Shown here piece by piece: positions 10,726 through 22,214 of a DNA stretch of 64,000 nucleotides (within the stretch, counting starts at the first letter, position 1; the number at the start of each line of letters is the position of its first letter). Both the position numbers and the translations under genes were made by a program. The notes beneath the pieces are model-generated. The model ran no database searches. It saw only the letters and a list, made by a program, of their open reading frames with translations, and was not told the DNA's origin. The DNA comes from Aspidiotus rigidus (Eukaryota; Arthropoda; Insecta; Hemiptera; Diaspididae): assembly GCA_035079385.1 (NCBI GenBank), contig JAVHKY010000013.1, positions 8,616,001 to 8,680,000 on the forward strand, in the 5' to 3' direction.

Positions 10726-11400
10726 ATTTCAAGATGCACTGGAGATAGACTAATGTAGTATATGAACGGGAAACCAGTTTTATTATTTGGTAAAAAACGT
10801 CCCCCATGAGAATGGGCGGCGATTTTTGTTTCAAGTAGAATGTTTGAAAAATTTTCTGGCTGATCATAAGTATCCAAGGCAGATTGAGCTTCGACGTAAT
10901 TTAGGTCAAACCCGGGGTTTTCCGCGATAGCTCGGAATTAGTCTGAACATGGGAAGTTTGAGTTTTAAAAATACCTTCCCAGGCATATCTTATGTTCAAC
11001 TCAAGGCCCCCTTTACAGAGGATTAGACCGCAAAATTGTTTCGAGTCCCGAATGAAGGTCCAGCGTATTGATGACGTCGAAAATATCGAACGTAAATACA
11101 CAAGTCTACCTTATCGTCCTACTTCAATGTTCCACATTCGCATCAATTTGTTTGCCCATTAGCATTGCTGTTGATCAAGTATCTAATTATAACTACCTAT
11201 TTGAAAATTTCAGAAAATAAAGTTTGTAGTAAATAAAAGTCTTTTACCGTGACCAACAAAAATTATAATATGAAAGAATTAACTAACACTTCCTTTTGCT
11301 GCCACAATTTCTACTCCTATAATATGCGAAAATTATTATTCAACGTTTTGACGGAATTAAGTCGTCATCTTCAGAAAAAACGAACTAAACTAAAACATGA
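10726..11400 (+). repeat. 3' flank of copy 1, shared among family members
   Basis: Sequence after the stop matches the flanks after copies 2-5 and after the remnant at 12689. Shared pieces include AACGGGAAACC with a following TTTGGTAAAAA, AAGTTTGAGTTTTAAAAATA, and GAGGATTAGACCGCAAAATT at about 11020 (also at 31273 and 37070). Relative to copies 3 and 4 it lacks about 130 bases. AATAAA-type polyadenylation candidates occur at about 11216 and 11231. No coding frame. Confidence 0.65.
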
Positions 11401-11477
11401 AAGAGTGGACCGGTTAGGTTAGGTGTTGTAGTTCTGAAGTTAGTAGAAAAGTTTTATACGTAGTAACATTAACTAAT

Positions 11478-11636
11478 AAAGGTGAGTAAACAGGCTTCAT
11501 TACGACAAATATTCATTATTACAAAATAGCTATCTTTCACTACCTCCAAGGTAGCTTTATTAAGCACAATTACGACTGCTACCCTGGAGGTGGCATATGA
11601 ATATTTGTGGTGATAAAGCCTTTTTACTCACCTTTT
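11478..11636. mobile_element. Palindromic MITE-like element
   Basis: The two halves are reverse complements over nearly their whole length. The left end reads AAAGGTGAGTAAACAGGCTT and the right end reads the complement of AAAAGGTGAGTAAAAAGGCT. The internal parts (ACTACCTCCAAGGTAGC and GCTACCCTGGAGGTGGC) also pair. It is ~159 bases with no coding capacity. I could not define a clear target-site duplication. Confidence 0.75.
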
Positions 11637-11959
11637 GTAGAAAAGTGTTTCTAAACCAAAATACCAAGAGCTCCATTGATGCTATATTGACTGGAAATTC
11701 ACTTTTTCCGAAGTATTTGTCAAAATTGAATCAATAAACTGTAAGTGAACGTCCCTATTAGGTCGAAACTTGTCGACTCCATTTTCACACATATTTCTCG
11801 TGGATGTACAGTCAATTCCTACCGAGTTTCTATGGACTAGAAATCGACGTCTTTGTTGGGTCGAATATCAGTCGATTCATAGTCCTGGTCGAAAACTTGT
11901 TCACGATATGAAAAATCCTGCAAGCCATGCAGCGTGCGAAAATGTGAGCGTGGTATAAA

Positions 11960-12375
11960 ATTCTTGAACATTGGTCACTAAATCCATTCAATATTATTCT
12001 TTCCAGGATACCTGGATATGGAAAGAAGTTTTTCATTCACAGAACATCGAACAAAAATTATTTTTCCCTTGCAGCTCTTACTAATTCGAAACATGCAAAA
12101 TTCAATCTCGCAATTTTTTGGTGATAAATAACATTTTGGCTTATGGATTCCAAAGCTATGTTTCATGCACCCTCCACAGGTGCTCTCAATAGCGAATCAT
12201 TCACTTGAAGCGTTCCGTACGTTTGGTGGCTTTGCTACTCGCAGATATCATTATGTAACGAGGACTCCCCAGCAATAGCAACTAGGAATTTGCGTCCGCG
12301 CGGTCATACGGGCGTACACCTTTCAACCTCACGGAGCAATCCAAAGCTACTTACCCGTCCAGGCTTCGACTAGAA
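11960..12375 (+). repeat. Diverged copy of the 3' block found after ankyrin copy 5
   Basis: Matches 42275-42715 in the same orientation. Shared blocks include ATTAAATCCATTCAATAT-like sequence, TTTGGTGGCTTTGCTACTCG and GAATTTGCGTCCGC. Here it directly precedes the sixth ankyrin gene remnant, which implies a deletion between the block and the gene tail. No gene in it. Confidence 0.7.
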
Positions 12376-12379
12376 GAAG

Positions 12380-12688
12380 ATATTGCCGAACTGTGATAAA
12401 CCACTTCACAATTTCTCCCCAAAATCCAACATATCCAAAATGTAGGCAGGAAAGCATCGCTGATCCTGTACACGAAACACAAGAAGTTTTCCATGTTGTG
12501 ATTCCAGCTTTCAATTGCAAAATTTCTTCTTATTCAGGCCTAATAATGAGATATTTCGTAGGAAGTTTAAGTAATTTGTCGCGAGCCCCGCAACTCCCAC
12601 CATCGTCTGCTGAAATATTACAAAGTCGGATGGATCCTACTGCTGTAAACGCTGTCAATTATAATTCGTAAATGTCGTTGACACTTAG
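12380..12688 (+). pseudogene. Sixth ankyrin-family copy: 3' tail remnant
   Basis: The frame reads a diverged form of the family's C-terminal tail: SPQNPTYPKCRQESIADPV, then IMRYFVGS and RMDPTAVNAVNY. These align with SQNPTFYQENTDERIAGPV, MMRYFVGG and RMDP.AVNAVNY in intact copies. There is no start codon and the whole ankyrin region is missing. The frame stops early at about 12671, while the position equivalent to the family stop is at 12686-12688. Family 3'-flank sequence follows to about 13100. It is older than the other copies, judging by its divergence, and is a deletion remnant rather than a functional gene. Confidence 0.85.
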
Positions 12689-13100
12689 TTTTCAAGATAC
12701 CCTGGCATTAGACTAATACCGAATGTCAATGGAAAACTTGTTTTATTATTTGGTGAAGATTGTCCACGATGAGAGGCGGCGAGGCCCTTGGTCTTATGTA
12801 GGGACTTGAGTTCGCTGACCATAGGTATCAATAGTAGAATGACCGAATACGTAATTTATAAGGTATGGGAAAATCTTTCAGAGTCAAACGCGGTGTTTTC
12901 CGAGGTGGCTCGAAATTAGTCTCAATATCAGGAGCTTCAGTCTGAAACGCATTCCTGGGTATGGATTATACTTACCCCGGGACTCCGTTTTAGCGTAAGA
13001 CGTTCCAGGCATAGCTTAGCGAATAGGTTTAGCTTGAAATTTCCCCATTCCTACTTAAGTTTCAGATCTCAATATTTTCTTCAGTCCTTCCATTTCAAAG
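12689..13100 (+). repeat. 3' flank of the sixth ankyrin remnant
   Basis: Diverged version of the family 3' flank (TTAGACTAAT, a TTTTATTATTTGGT block, TCCGAGGTGGCTCGAAATTAGTCT) in the same order as after copy 1. Non-coding. Confidence 0.65.
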
Positions 13101-13685
13101 GTTCATAGATCAGAATTCTCTCACTAAAAAGAAATTTCGGATGCGAATACAAACGTAGCGGGAGATTCACCCACTTCTCTACCAACAGAACAGCTAAGCA
13201 GGTTTGTTGCCGCAAAAATAATTCTCTGCCCACGTTTTGAATTTTCAAAAATCACGCACTTTGATTTGAATTGAAATTTTTTAAATACTTCAATGAATTT
13301 ATACTTTCAATTTTTACTCCACAGTTGAGGTTTTTCCAAGTGCCTCTCCTATCATATGAGGACCGATCTGTAAAATGGGCGTGTTTCTGTCGAACGCCCT
13401 TTTTGCGGAGACCCCAATTTTTCGCGTTTCAGATCATAAACTGTCTTTTATAAATTTTTTTCTTTTTTTTTAACCCATGATTTTTTTCATCTCAGCAAAA
13501 AGGGCGTCCGCGTTCATATTTTCAAGAATCTCTACTTTGTTCGTTACTAAATGTTTATTTATTTATTTATATTGTTTATTTTTTGGGGTGGTGCCGACAA
13601 CAGCCTGGGGGCCAATTACCGTCGATACCACCTTTACAAGAGGTCGATCCATGAGTCTTAATTTGACTCTAATTACGAGAAAAAT

Positions 13686-13687
13686 AA

Positions 13688-13732
<45 letters not shown>
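13686..13732. repeat. (TAA)n microsatellite
   Basis: About 15 uninterrupted TAA/ATA units, directly read. Confidence 0.95.
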
Positions 13733-13733
<1 letters not shown>

Positions 13734-13763
13734 TTAAATAAAATAAAAAGGAAAGTAGCCGCG

Positions 13764-13773
13764 CGCACACATA

Positions 13774-13807
<34 letters not shown>

Positions 13808-13808
13808 G
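13764..13808. repeat. (CA)n microsatellite
   Basis: CA repeats with two interrupting AT steps, read directly. The minus-strand open frame across it is low complexity and not a gene. Confidence 0.95.
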
Positions 13809-14465
13809 GAGCATGACCAGTCGTCTCAAAAATGTATTCGAAATACGATTGTTGCATCTTATAAAAGAAGAGTCGCTCTTTAATTTTTATTCTTATAATT
13901 TTTTCGATTAAACTTGTTGTTGCGGAGATATTTTGAGCTAAAACATTAAATTGATTTTTCTTCATGGACCCCTTTGTACAGATAGATCTTCCTATATAGC
14001 TCTCTATCATCATATAACGGATGGACCAAAATAATGTTACCACTTGAATGGGAGTTTGCGCTAAATCTGGGGAAACACGCGAAACGTTAGGTGCACACTT
14101 CGATTTGTATCTCAAGTTCAAACTTTTTACAAGTTCCCTGAGGCAAATTATGGACCAGAAAGTGCCAAAAATGGATCAATTAGCCAAAATTCTCAAAAAT
14201 TGAAAATAGTTCCGACACTTATTTGTATTTTACTCGACTCGAAAAAGGGAATTCGACGCTGATTCTAAAAAAATACTCGAATATTTCCCAAGTTGCCATT
14301 AGAGAAGTGCCCATGACGTCACGATCTATTAAGCCCCAACCAAGTTCCTGACACGTCACGATGTAATGACGTCATAGAACAATCCCTAGCTCGAAAGTCA
14401 AAATTCTTCCCTTTCTATCTCATATAGCTTGCAGGTCAAAATTTTTTCTACTCCCTTTCCTATCT

Positions 14466-14494
14466 TCATCATCATCATCATCATCATCATCATG
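14466..14494. repeat. (ATC)n microsatellite
   Basis: About nine CAT/ATC units read directly. Opposite-strand frames across it (poly-Met or poly-Ile) are artefacts. Confidence 0.95.
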
Positions 14495-14548
14495 AAGGAT
14501 ATTTTTTCGAAAATGATGACGTCACAAAAGTCGGACGCAGTCGCGCTC

Positions 14549-15096
14549 ACAATTGAATCCTTTTTAGCCAAACCCAACCAAGCGACTGTGACGCCGACGC
14601 CGTTCGACGTCACGTACATGTACAGAAAAGAATTCGCGAATATTTTACATTGTAGCAAAATATGCAGTTTGATGATTCATATAGCCCGCATCCTCTTAGC
14701 AACAAAACTAACGGTAGAATAGTAAAACTCTCATTCTTAAAATATTTAGGATATGAATCAGCTAACCCCTATCTATCTTTGTATTAACGTAACGGTAAAA
14801 TATTCTTTGTTTACCAACCTAGCGCAGTTTCTTCGTAAGTACTTTTTTAACTAGATTCATTCTGTCCCCGAGCTTCTTGATCAAATGTTCACTCTCATGT
14901 ATCAGATAATAAAATAATTTTGACTTAACATTTCGAAATTAGTGTTTTAATTTACAACCATATCGTGCTTACCAGCCCATCACAGCGACATGATAACAAT
15001 CTAGAGAAATGTTCCTTCATCATAAGCGGAGATTCTCCTTTTCCCCAGATCGTTATCATGTCGCTTGGTTGGGTTTGGCTAAAAAGGGTCCAATTT
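14549..15096. repeat. Inverted repeat pair with TTTTTAGCCAAACCCAACC
   Basis: The stretch at about 14551-14586 recurs as its reverse complement at 15060-15096. A second, smaller inverted pair, AGCGACATGATAAC near 14984 and its complement near 15050-15064, is nested at the right side. TGACGTCA-type sites occur just upstream (14310-14370, 14515). It is probably a decayed terminal-inverted-repeat element. Confidence 0.5.
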
Positions 15097-15099
15097 TAC

Positions 15100-16720
15100 C
15101 TGAAATAGAGGTAAAAACTTGTGTATAGATAAATAAAAGAGGGGAAGACTATGAAACAACGAAAAACACAAACACTTCTGTTTCTTTTTAAAATGCATTT
15201 GAACTTAATATCCTTCCTAAAAACCAGAGTAGTTGAGCCCCGGTTGAGTTGTTGCAGATAGTGTTATCGGATTTGGTAAAATAGCAAAACGCTGGTAAGA
15301 ATTCATCAAATACTATTGCTGTAAGATATCTTTAATGTTTTCCACTATCGCAGGACAGTAGGAAACGTCTCTGACGCCTTGTTCTTCTCGTTAGCAAATT
15401 CTTGTCTAGTTGTCACCTGGCAAAATGGCTTATTGTACGGTTGAACGCCATGTTGATGGGTACCAGTGCGTTTATTTGTTGCGTCCTTCGGACGTCGGCA
15501 TTCAAAGCTCGGTATCTCCATCAGGAGCTAGCACTTGGCAATACCGACATGTATAACCCTATAGTTGATCACATTGAATTGGTTATATAACAAGTCGCGG
15601 TATCCAGGTAAGCAGCATTTCGAATTGCGGCAGGAACAGGTTCACATGTAGGTGGTGGCGACGTTGTCAGCTTCTTCTTGGTTCCTTGTTCGACTTTGTT
15701 GTTAGATCTTCTTGTTTCAGCCATAGATCTGCGCCAATGTATCAACTCTTGTGACTCGTTTGTATATTCCACCGTCAGCAATCCGAGTCGAGCACTAGAT
15801 CTTTCGTTCTAGGTAATAATCAATACAATTTCTTCCCACCAGGCGAGTGACGTGGTAGCGTAACTTGCATCAAATATCTTGTATCATATGATTCTACAAG
15901 TTTAGTCGTTCCTGCGCTTGTTGGCTTCCGCCGACCTACTCACTAGCCGCTGTTCAATTTGCTCAGCAACATTTTTTAACCACGCTTATCGAGGCAACGA
16001 TCGTCTCATCTTTATAGAAATCTTGTATTGCTAGAGCGCGATAGTTGGTAATTCAAATGATGCAGTAAAGTTGTGGGGTCACACTACTTCAAGTTGGATG
16101 TGAACAATTTTTAAAGCAAGACGCCAGGTTATACCGTGCGACCATAAGTAGATCTTGACTACGGTTTCAATTCTGCCAATCCGATCTTCTTCGGTCTCCC
16201 AAAATTGAATAACGTATCAGCTCATAAATACGTGGTGGTATGTGACAAACAATAAAGAATCATTTTGTAGAGACAGACGTAAAGCGTTCAGGTAGAGGGG
16301 GCCGGCAAAATATTGACTGTTTCCACCGATAAAGTGGCCAACAAATCACTGTATTATCTTTAGCCATTGCGTATGAATTTGTCAACGATAAACGGCAATG
16401 AATTTAAATTTGCGGCCGTTTCTGTTGCTGGCATTTGAATTGATTTAATTCGTTGTCGAGAAGATATTGACCGGTGTCCGAGAGATTACTGAGTGCGAAT
16501 CCCACTTCTGATGTAAATCAAAAGATCATAAGAGAGGCTTCAAGAGATGGTTACTGTCCTCTATCATACAATATAATCGCTATCGTACTGATTGTACTCA
16601 GGCGTAGTAAAGTTGATACAGATTGTCCAGCGTATCAATATTCTAGTTACACACATACACCCCTCCAAAAAAAAAAAAAAAATGGTTCTCGTAGTACAGT
16701 GCAACCCAACTCCAGACAAT
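15100..16720. other. Intergenic, no confident gene
   Basis: Composition is somewhat GC-richer than its surroundings (15350-16460), and some reverse-strand stretches look protein-like but are broken by stops. I could not assign them to a family; it may be an old degraded transposon. A poly-A run lies at about 16668-16682. Confidence 0.35.
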
Positions 16721-16722
16721 AT

Positions 16723-17024
16723 TTAACCGGAGCAACAATTCTCGGACGGAGAAGAAATTTTGATTTCAGCTTCTGGTTTGTTATTCTCCATTTTCCTTTC
16801 TTAGCAAGATTTTCTTGGTAAACAGTCGCCGGAGAATGCGGAAAACTACGTAGACATATAAGAAAGGGTATCATAACATACAACTGAGATAAGATCCGGC
16901 TACAGTGACGCCATTCTAAATCTAGTTATCATGATGTACTCACGATAACTGTTTCGAAAGCGTATGATTAATTCATCAGTCTGTTTATAATACCGCCGCG
17001 GAAATAACCATATGTGCCGTTATT
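16723..17024 (+). promoter_or_regulatory. 5' flank and putative promoter of ankyrin copy 2, with overlapping uORF
   Basis: Homology to the flanks of copies 3-5 begins near 16723. It contains the conserved GATA site (AGATAAGAT, 16887-16895), an initiator-like TCAGTC at 16976-16981, TTTATAAT near 16984-16991 and the GCCGCGG block. An upstream ATG at 17012 opens a nine-codon frame that ends at 17041, overlapping the main start at 17025. It may dampen translation. Promoter role is inferred. Confidence 0.4.
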
Positions 17025-19998
17025 ATGGTCCAGCCTGCTGAATTAAAGAATCGCGATGATTTCGAGAAATTCGAAAAAAGTTACTCGAATAATACAAATC
17101 CACGAGAGACGGTCGCTCACATGGCCGTTCAATGGGGACATCTGGATTTGTTAAAATATGCGCTGGAGAAAGAGTCGCATTTTGAAGATGGGGTACTGAG
17201 GACATTACTTCAAGACGCAATTGATTATGGACATCTTGAGATCGTCAAGTATCTTGTCGAAAATCGAAATGTGAACATAGATGAAGGATGTCGTTACAGG
17301 TGGACTGCCATGAAGAGTGGTATTATTAACAACCATTTGAATATTGTCAAGTATTTTGTAGAAGAGGGAATGGAAAAAAACTCGCAACCCGATCTCACGT
17401 ACACGTATAATGAATTTAAATCATTATTGTTCGATGCCGTGGAGCATGGACGCTATGACATCATCAACTATCTCACAGAAAAGAAAAAAGTCTATTTGAC
17501 TTGGGTTGGTAAGGAGAAAGAAAATGTTTTATTTAAAGCCGTTCTAGAAGAGAATCTGGATATAATCAAGTATGTTCTTGACGAGAAAAAAGTGAAAATC
17601 GATATTAACTGGAGAAATGATAAAGGTTGCACATTGGTACACCTATTAATAATCAATTTCAAGTCGATGAAGAATGCAGAAAAAATTCTTCGATACCTAA
17701 TAACTGAACAACATGCGGACTTGGATATTCCTCTGAGAGAGCCACGAATGACTCCTTTGTCCTACGCCGTTTCCCGCAAATTACCTCTTACAATAATTAA
17801 ATGTATGATCGACAACGGTGCTAATCTGAATAAACAAGATATAAATGGTGATACAGCATTACATTTAGCACTTTTTGGAAATGTTGAACGTGGACTTGAA
17901 ATATGTGAATACTTATGCAAACACGGTGCTAATGTTAATCTAGAAAACGTAGTAGGTAGAACTCCTATGAAAATCGCCTTGAAGAAATTACGACATGAAA
18001 ATCGAATGCTCGAAGTATGCAAACTCTTTATAAAGTACGGTGTAAACCTGAATTCAACAGATAAAAGAGGCAATCATTTCGTACATATTGCAGTCATACT
18101 GAACAATTTAAATTTCCTAGATTATTTGGTACGTGAGAAACAAGTCGACGTTAACACTCCAAGAGAGACGGACAACATAACACCTCTACATTGGGCAGCC
18201 TTTGATTTCCGTTTCGAAATTTGCAAATATTTAATCGAGCATGGTGCTGGAGTCAATCTGAAGAATCAGAGAAATGAAACCCCTTTCGATATGAGTTTGA
18301 AAAACTTTTTCAAAAACAATCAGTCGTTCGAGAAAGAGAACGCCACCAAAGTGTGGAAACTTTTGTTAGAAAATGGCGCTAACGGGAGCTGGACACATGA
18401 ACAAGGCAATATTGTGCATATCGCAGCCACACATTGTAACAGGACATTCTTAGATTATCTAGTGCGTGATAAAAAAATCGCCCTTGATGTTCCAAGAGAG
18501 ACGGACGGTTGGACGCCTCTACACTGTGCTGCTTTTCATAATAATATTGAATCTTGTAGATGTTTAATCGAGCACGGGGCTAGAGTTAATCCGAAGAATT
18601 ACAGAAATGAAACTCCCTTCGATATGAGTTTGAAAGAAGATACAAATGAATTTCAGCGGGCAGAAAATACGGCCGAGGTACGAAAAGTCTTGCTGGAGAA
18701 TGGCGCGAACGCGAACTGGACCGACGAAAGCGGCAATAAACTCGTGCACATCGCAGCATTACAATGTAACAGGAGATTTTTGGATTATCTAGTGAGTAAG
18801 AAACAAGTCGACATCAATACTCCCAGAGATACAGACAGTTGGACGCCTCTACATTGTGGTGTTTATGGAAATGATATTGAAATTTGTAAATATTTAATCG
18901 AGCACGGTGCTGGAGTTAATCAGAAGAACAAGGAAAATGAAACTCCGTTTGATATGAGTTTAAAAAAGTTTTCAGTCGAAAAAGTGGACAAAGCGACCGA
19001 CGTATGGAAACTTTTGCTGGAGAATGGTGCGAACTTGAACTGGACCGATAATGAAGGCAATAAACTGGTACATATCGCAGGAATGCGATCTAACATGAGA
19101 TTCTTAGATTATCTAGTGCATGATATACAAGTAGATATTAATACTCCGAGAGAGACGGACGGATGGACGCCTCTACACTGTGCTGCCTCTCAAAACAAAA
19201 TTGAAGTTTGCTCATATTTAATGAAGCATGGTGCTTTTGTCAACCAGAAAAACAATAGAGATGAAACTCCTCTACATATAGTAATAACGAAAATATTGGA
19301 GGCCGAACACTGGTCGTACAATCGTTACCGGCGGGAGATGACTGAAATTTGCAAACTTTTCATAGAGTACGGGGCGGATATAAACTCAACCGATAAAGCA
19401 GGCAATCAACTAGTGCATAATGCAGCCATGTTCAGGAAACCATACCTTCTTGAATATTTAATTGAAAATAAACTGGTTGACGTAAACACACCAAGAAAAA
19501 ATGATGACTGGACGCCTTTACATTGTGCAGCCTCCAAAAATCGATACCTATGAAAATAGCATCTATTTAATCCATCAGGGAGCTGATGTTCGAGCCAAAA
19601 GTAAATGTGGGAAAACTCCTGCAAACTTGACATCTTATCCATTTATTGTTAGAGCCCTACAATCCCGTGACACGAATAGTTACCCACATGAATTATATTA
19701 CGAAATGAGGAGAAATCGCAGAAAGGTGATGAACTACTTTCCAAAACTTCCGCAAAATCCAACGTTTTATCAAGAAAACACAGACGAAAGGATTGCTGGA
19801 CCTGTAAATAGAGAGGAGATATGTTCTTCAGGCTATGATTCCACATATCAATTGCAGAATTTCTTCTCCTATCTAAGCTTGATGATGAAATATTTTGTGG
19901 GAGGTTCAAGTAAATCGCAACGAATTCCGCAACCAAGTCGGATGGATCCTATTGCATTGAACGCTTTCAATTATTTCGCGAATGTTACTGACGCTTAG
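17025..19998 (+). pseudogene. Large ankyrin-repeat protein, copy 2 (frameshifted near 3' end)
   Basis: Starts at ATG 17025 (MVQPAELKN, the same start type as copy 4) and reads 842 codons to a premature TGA at 19551-19553. Near 19535, between AAAAATC and TCTATTTA, it has 19 bases where copy 3 has 15. This net +4 change shifts the frame; the family tail then continues in the next frame to TAG 19998 (LIHQGADVRAKSK to MDPIALNAFNYF). Ankyrin modules are present as in copy 1. The tail also lacks about 13 residues before the MDP block, and the basic cluster reads RRNRR. If expressed, the product would lose the basic cluster and the hydrophobic tail. The rest of the frame is open, so decay is recent, or the truncated form is tolerated. 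Confidence 0.88.
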
Positions 19999-20460
19999 AT
20001 TTTAAGATGCAGTAGAGTTGGACTAATACAGGATGTCAACGGGAAAACTGTTTTATGATTTGGTAAAAATTGTCCACGATGAAAAGAGGTGACGATTTTT
20101 GTCTTATTTCTGAACCATGAAGAATTTTCTGGCTGATCGTAAGTCAAAGTCTACCTTTTTTGTTTTCTTAATCTTTTTATTTCCATGTTCAACATTTTGA
20201 CAAAGTGCTAAAATACTCATCAATACCTTGTTTACCCATAAAAGAAACCAAATATGAGATGAAAACGAAGCGCGTTGCTTATTGGTGAGACACACCGCCA
20301 GATGAAGGTGAGGGTAGCTTAGTACCTGAACTCTTGGAATACAGGACACCTGGGAGAGTCATCTTTTGCTGATCATTTGATGAACGGCGGCCACAGTTTA
20401 CGTGAGGGATCGGAAAGGCTCCTCCATAAGGAGAACTCGTACTGTAAACGTATGGCTCTC
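19999..20460 (+). repeat. 3' flank of copy 2, shared with copies 3 and 4
   Basis: Matches 30844-31660 and 36645-37460 with an internal deletion of several hundred bases. Shared blocks include TTGCTTATTGGTGAGACAC, GGGATCGGAA and GGCTCCTCCATAAGGA. Non-coding. Confidence 0.7.
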
Positions 20461-20793
20461 AAACACATAGAGATAATGGGTCGTCTCAACACCGACGGCA
20501 TTACTGTAGGTACTTGAATTGTACATCCGGAAGGTGGCCTGTTCGAACTGGTTTATGATGCACACCGCGACTTTTCGTTTGGCCAATCTCAATACCTTGT
20601 TTCTCTCCTCCGTTTGGTGAGTTGCTTTCATTTCAGTCCCGATGGTTTATTAACCAAAAGCGCTCGACGTTTTAATTTTACTGCGGTTTTCTCCCTTCTG
20701 AGTATTCTTTCTTTCGCTACTATGGGTAACCGTAGCTACTATGGGTAACCGTAATTCGTTTAATCAGAATGAAACCTTGTCTAAAGAAAAACC

Positions 20794-20913
20794 TCTGTTT
20801 ACGTTAAGAAAGGATACAAGTACGTACCTGGGCAACGGTAGGGTAGATGAAAATTACCTGCCGACGTTCCGTTTTCGAGGTACGTACTTCTATCCCTTCT
20901 TAACGTGAACAGA
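20794..20913. mobile_element. Palindromic MITE-like element (120 bp)
   Basis: The left half begins TCTGTTTACGTTAAGAAAGG and the right half is its reverse complement with few mismatches, through GTACGTACCT. No coding capacity. A short tandem duplication of CTATGGGTAACCGTA lies just upstream (20718-20752). Confidence 0.7.
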
Positions 20914-22040
20914 CTATAAAAAAATCATTGCCCATAATATTCGATACGCGCAAGAACTCAGTGTTGCCATTGCAGCCACTTGAATATTTGCTGTTTCTGT
21001 TTCTTTTTCTTTCAATTTTTCTTTTAATTGATTGATTTTTTATGAATAAAAGTCGCTGATCGGTAACTTTTTGATACTACCCTTTTTATAGGGGAAGTTG
21101 GAAGAGGTGGAATGTCGACTTTTTTTTTTACATTATTTTCATTACACTACAGAACAAAAAATAATAAGCACCCGACTGCTGGTCGGCTGGAAGAGGTTCT
21201 TGCTAAGCTTCTTGACTTTCTGCCTCGACTCAGCGTTTGACTTCTAAGTTTCAGCTCTTATTTTATAATATACACCTTTAAGCTTTCAACTTGTCATCCA
21301 TCTCTAATTTCTACACTAAATACGTGTTATTCTTCAGCTTTTAGCTTGATGCTTTTAGTTTCTCTCATTGCAATTATTATGTCATTATTTGGCTTGCAAT
21401 GTTGAGATTTATTTCTGAGTTTCTGCTTTCAGCTTTCTTCCCACAACGTCTCTGGCTTTACGCTTTATGCGTTCTGGAGCTTCTTTTTGATTTCTTTGTT
21501 AATACTTGTCTCCCTTTGCAAAAATTTTCATCCATTTTATACAAGTGAACAAACATTCAACAATTTCTCAACTTATTACAGTATATTAATTATCTCGATC
21601 TTGATGCGAGTTCCAGTCACTGTCAAGTATAGGTAGGTAATGAGTAACTTGAAACGAACATCCAATAACCATGGTACCCAACGCTCCCTTTTCTTCTCAA
21701 CAGTTTATCCATTTGGTCTCGATTTTATTAACTCTCTTTTTTCAGACATATCTGTACTTACTCCTCTTTGATAATTTAATATATTGTCGCATTCTACTCC
21801 ACACTTCTACATTCATAATTATCATTCCTTGTTTTCTTCCAATATTCACATTCTCATATTTTTCTTGCTTATTTTCTTCAAATAACATAACGCATGAAAA
21901 TGTATTATGATGCAACCTACTTTGCCGAACATGAACCTATCGCAAACCAATCGCATATGCAAATATGAAAAGATACAATAAGAAAATAGTATTCCAGACC
22001 CTCAAACTTACTCGTCAAACTAGAGCACTAGAACGATACA
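20914..22040. other. Intergenic AT-rich sequence, no gene recognised
   Basis: Pyrimidine-rich, low-complexity DNA. The 79-codon plus-strand open frame at 21671-21910 is compositional and has no family signature. Confidence 0.45.
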
Positions 22041-22214
22041 AGTGAAGACATACGCCATTTTCTATGGTTCACAAAACCCTCCAAGGTACAACGCGTCACG
22101 CGTAGCATCGCAGAGCAGCAGATTTTGGGTGTTTTCGTTGATCCGCGATGTTATGCGACAAGCGATGTACCTTGGAGGGTTTCTGCACGATAGAAAATGG
22201 CGTATGTCTTCACT
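22041..22214. mobile_element. Palindromic MITE-like element (174 bp)
   Basis: The ends are near-perfect inverted repeats: the left begins AGTGAAGACATACGCCATTT, and the right ends with its complement. Pairing continues inward for ~80 bases through CCCTCCAAGGTAC, so almost the whole element is a hairpin. Open frames on both strands across it are shadows of the palindrome. Confidence 0.78.

Noticed and set aside
11410..11425. GGTTAGGTTAGG, the insect telomere word
   Set aside because: Only two units in unique sequence; not a telomeric tract.
14398..14722. Open frames across the ATC microsatellite
   Set aside because: Created by the repeat (poly-Ile or poly-Met).
15402..15781. Possible degraded coding region on the reverse strand
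   Set aside because: Broken by stops and no motif I could name.
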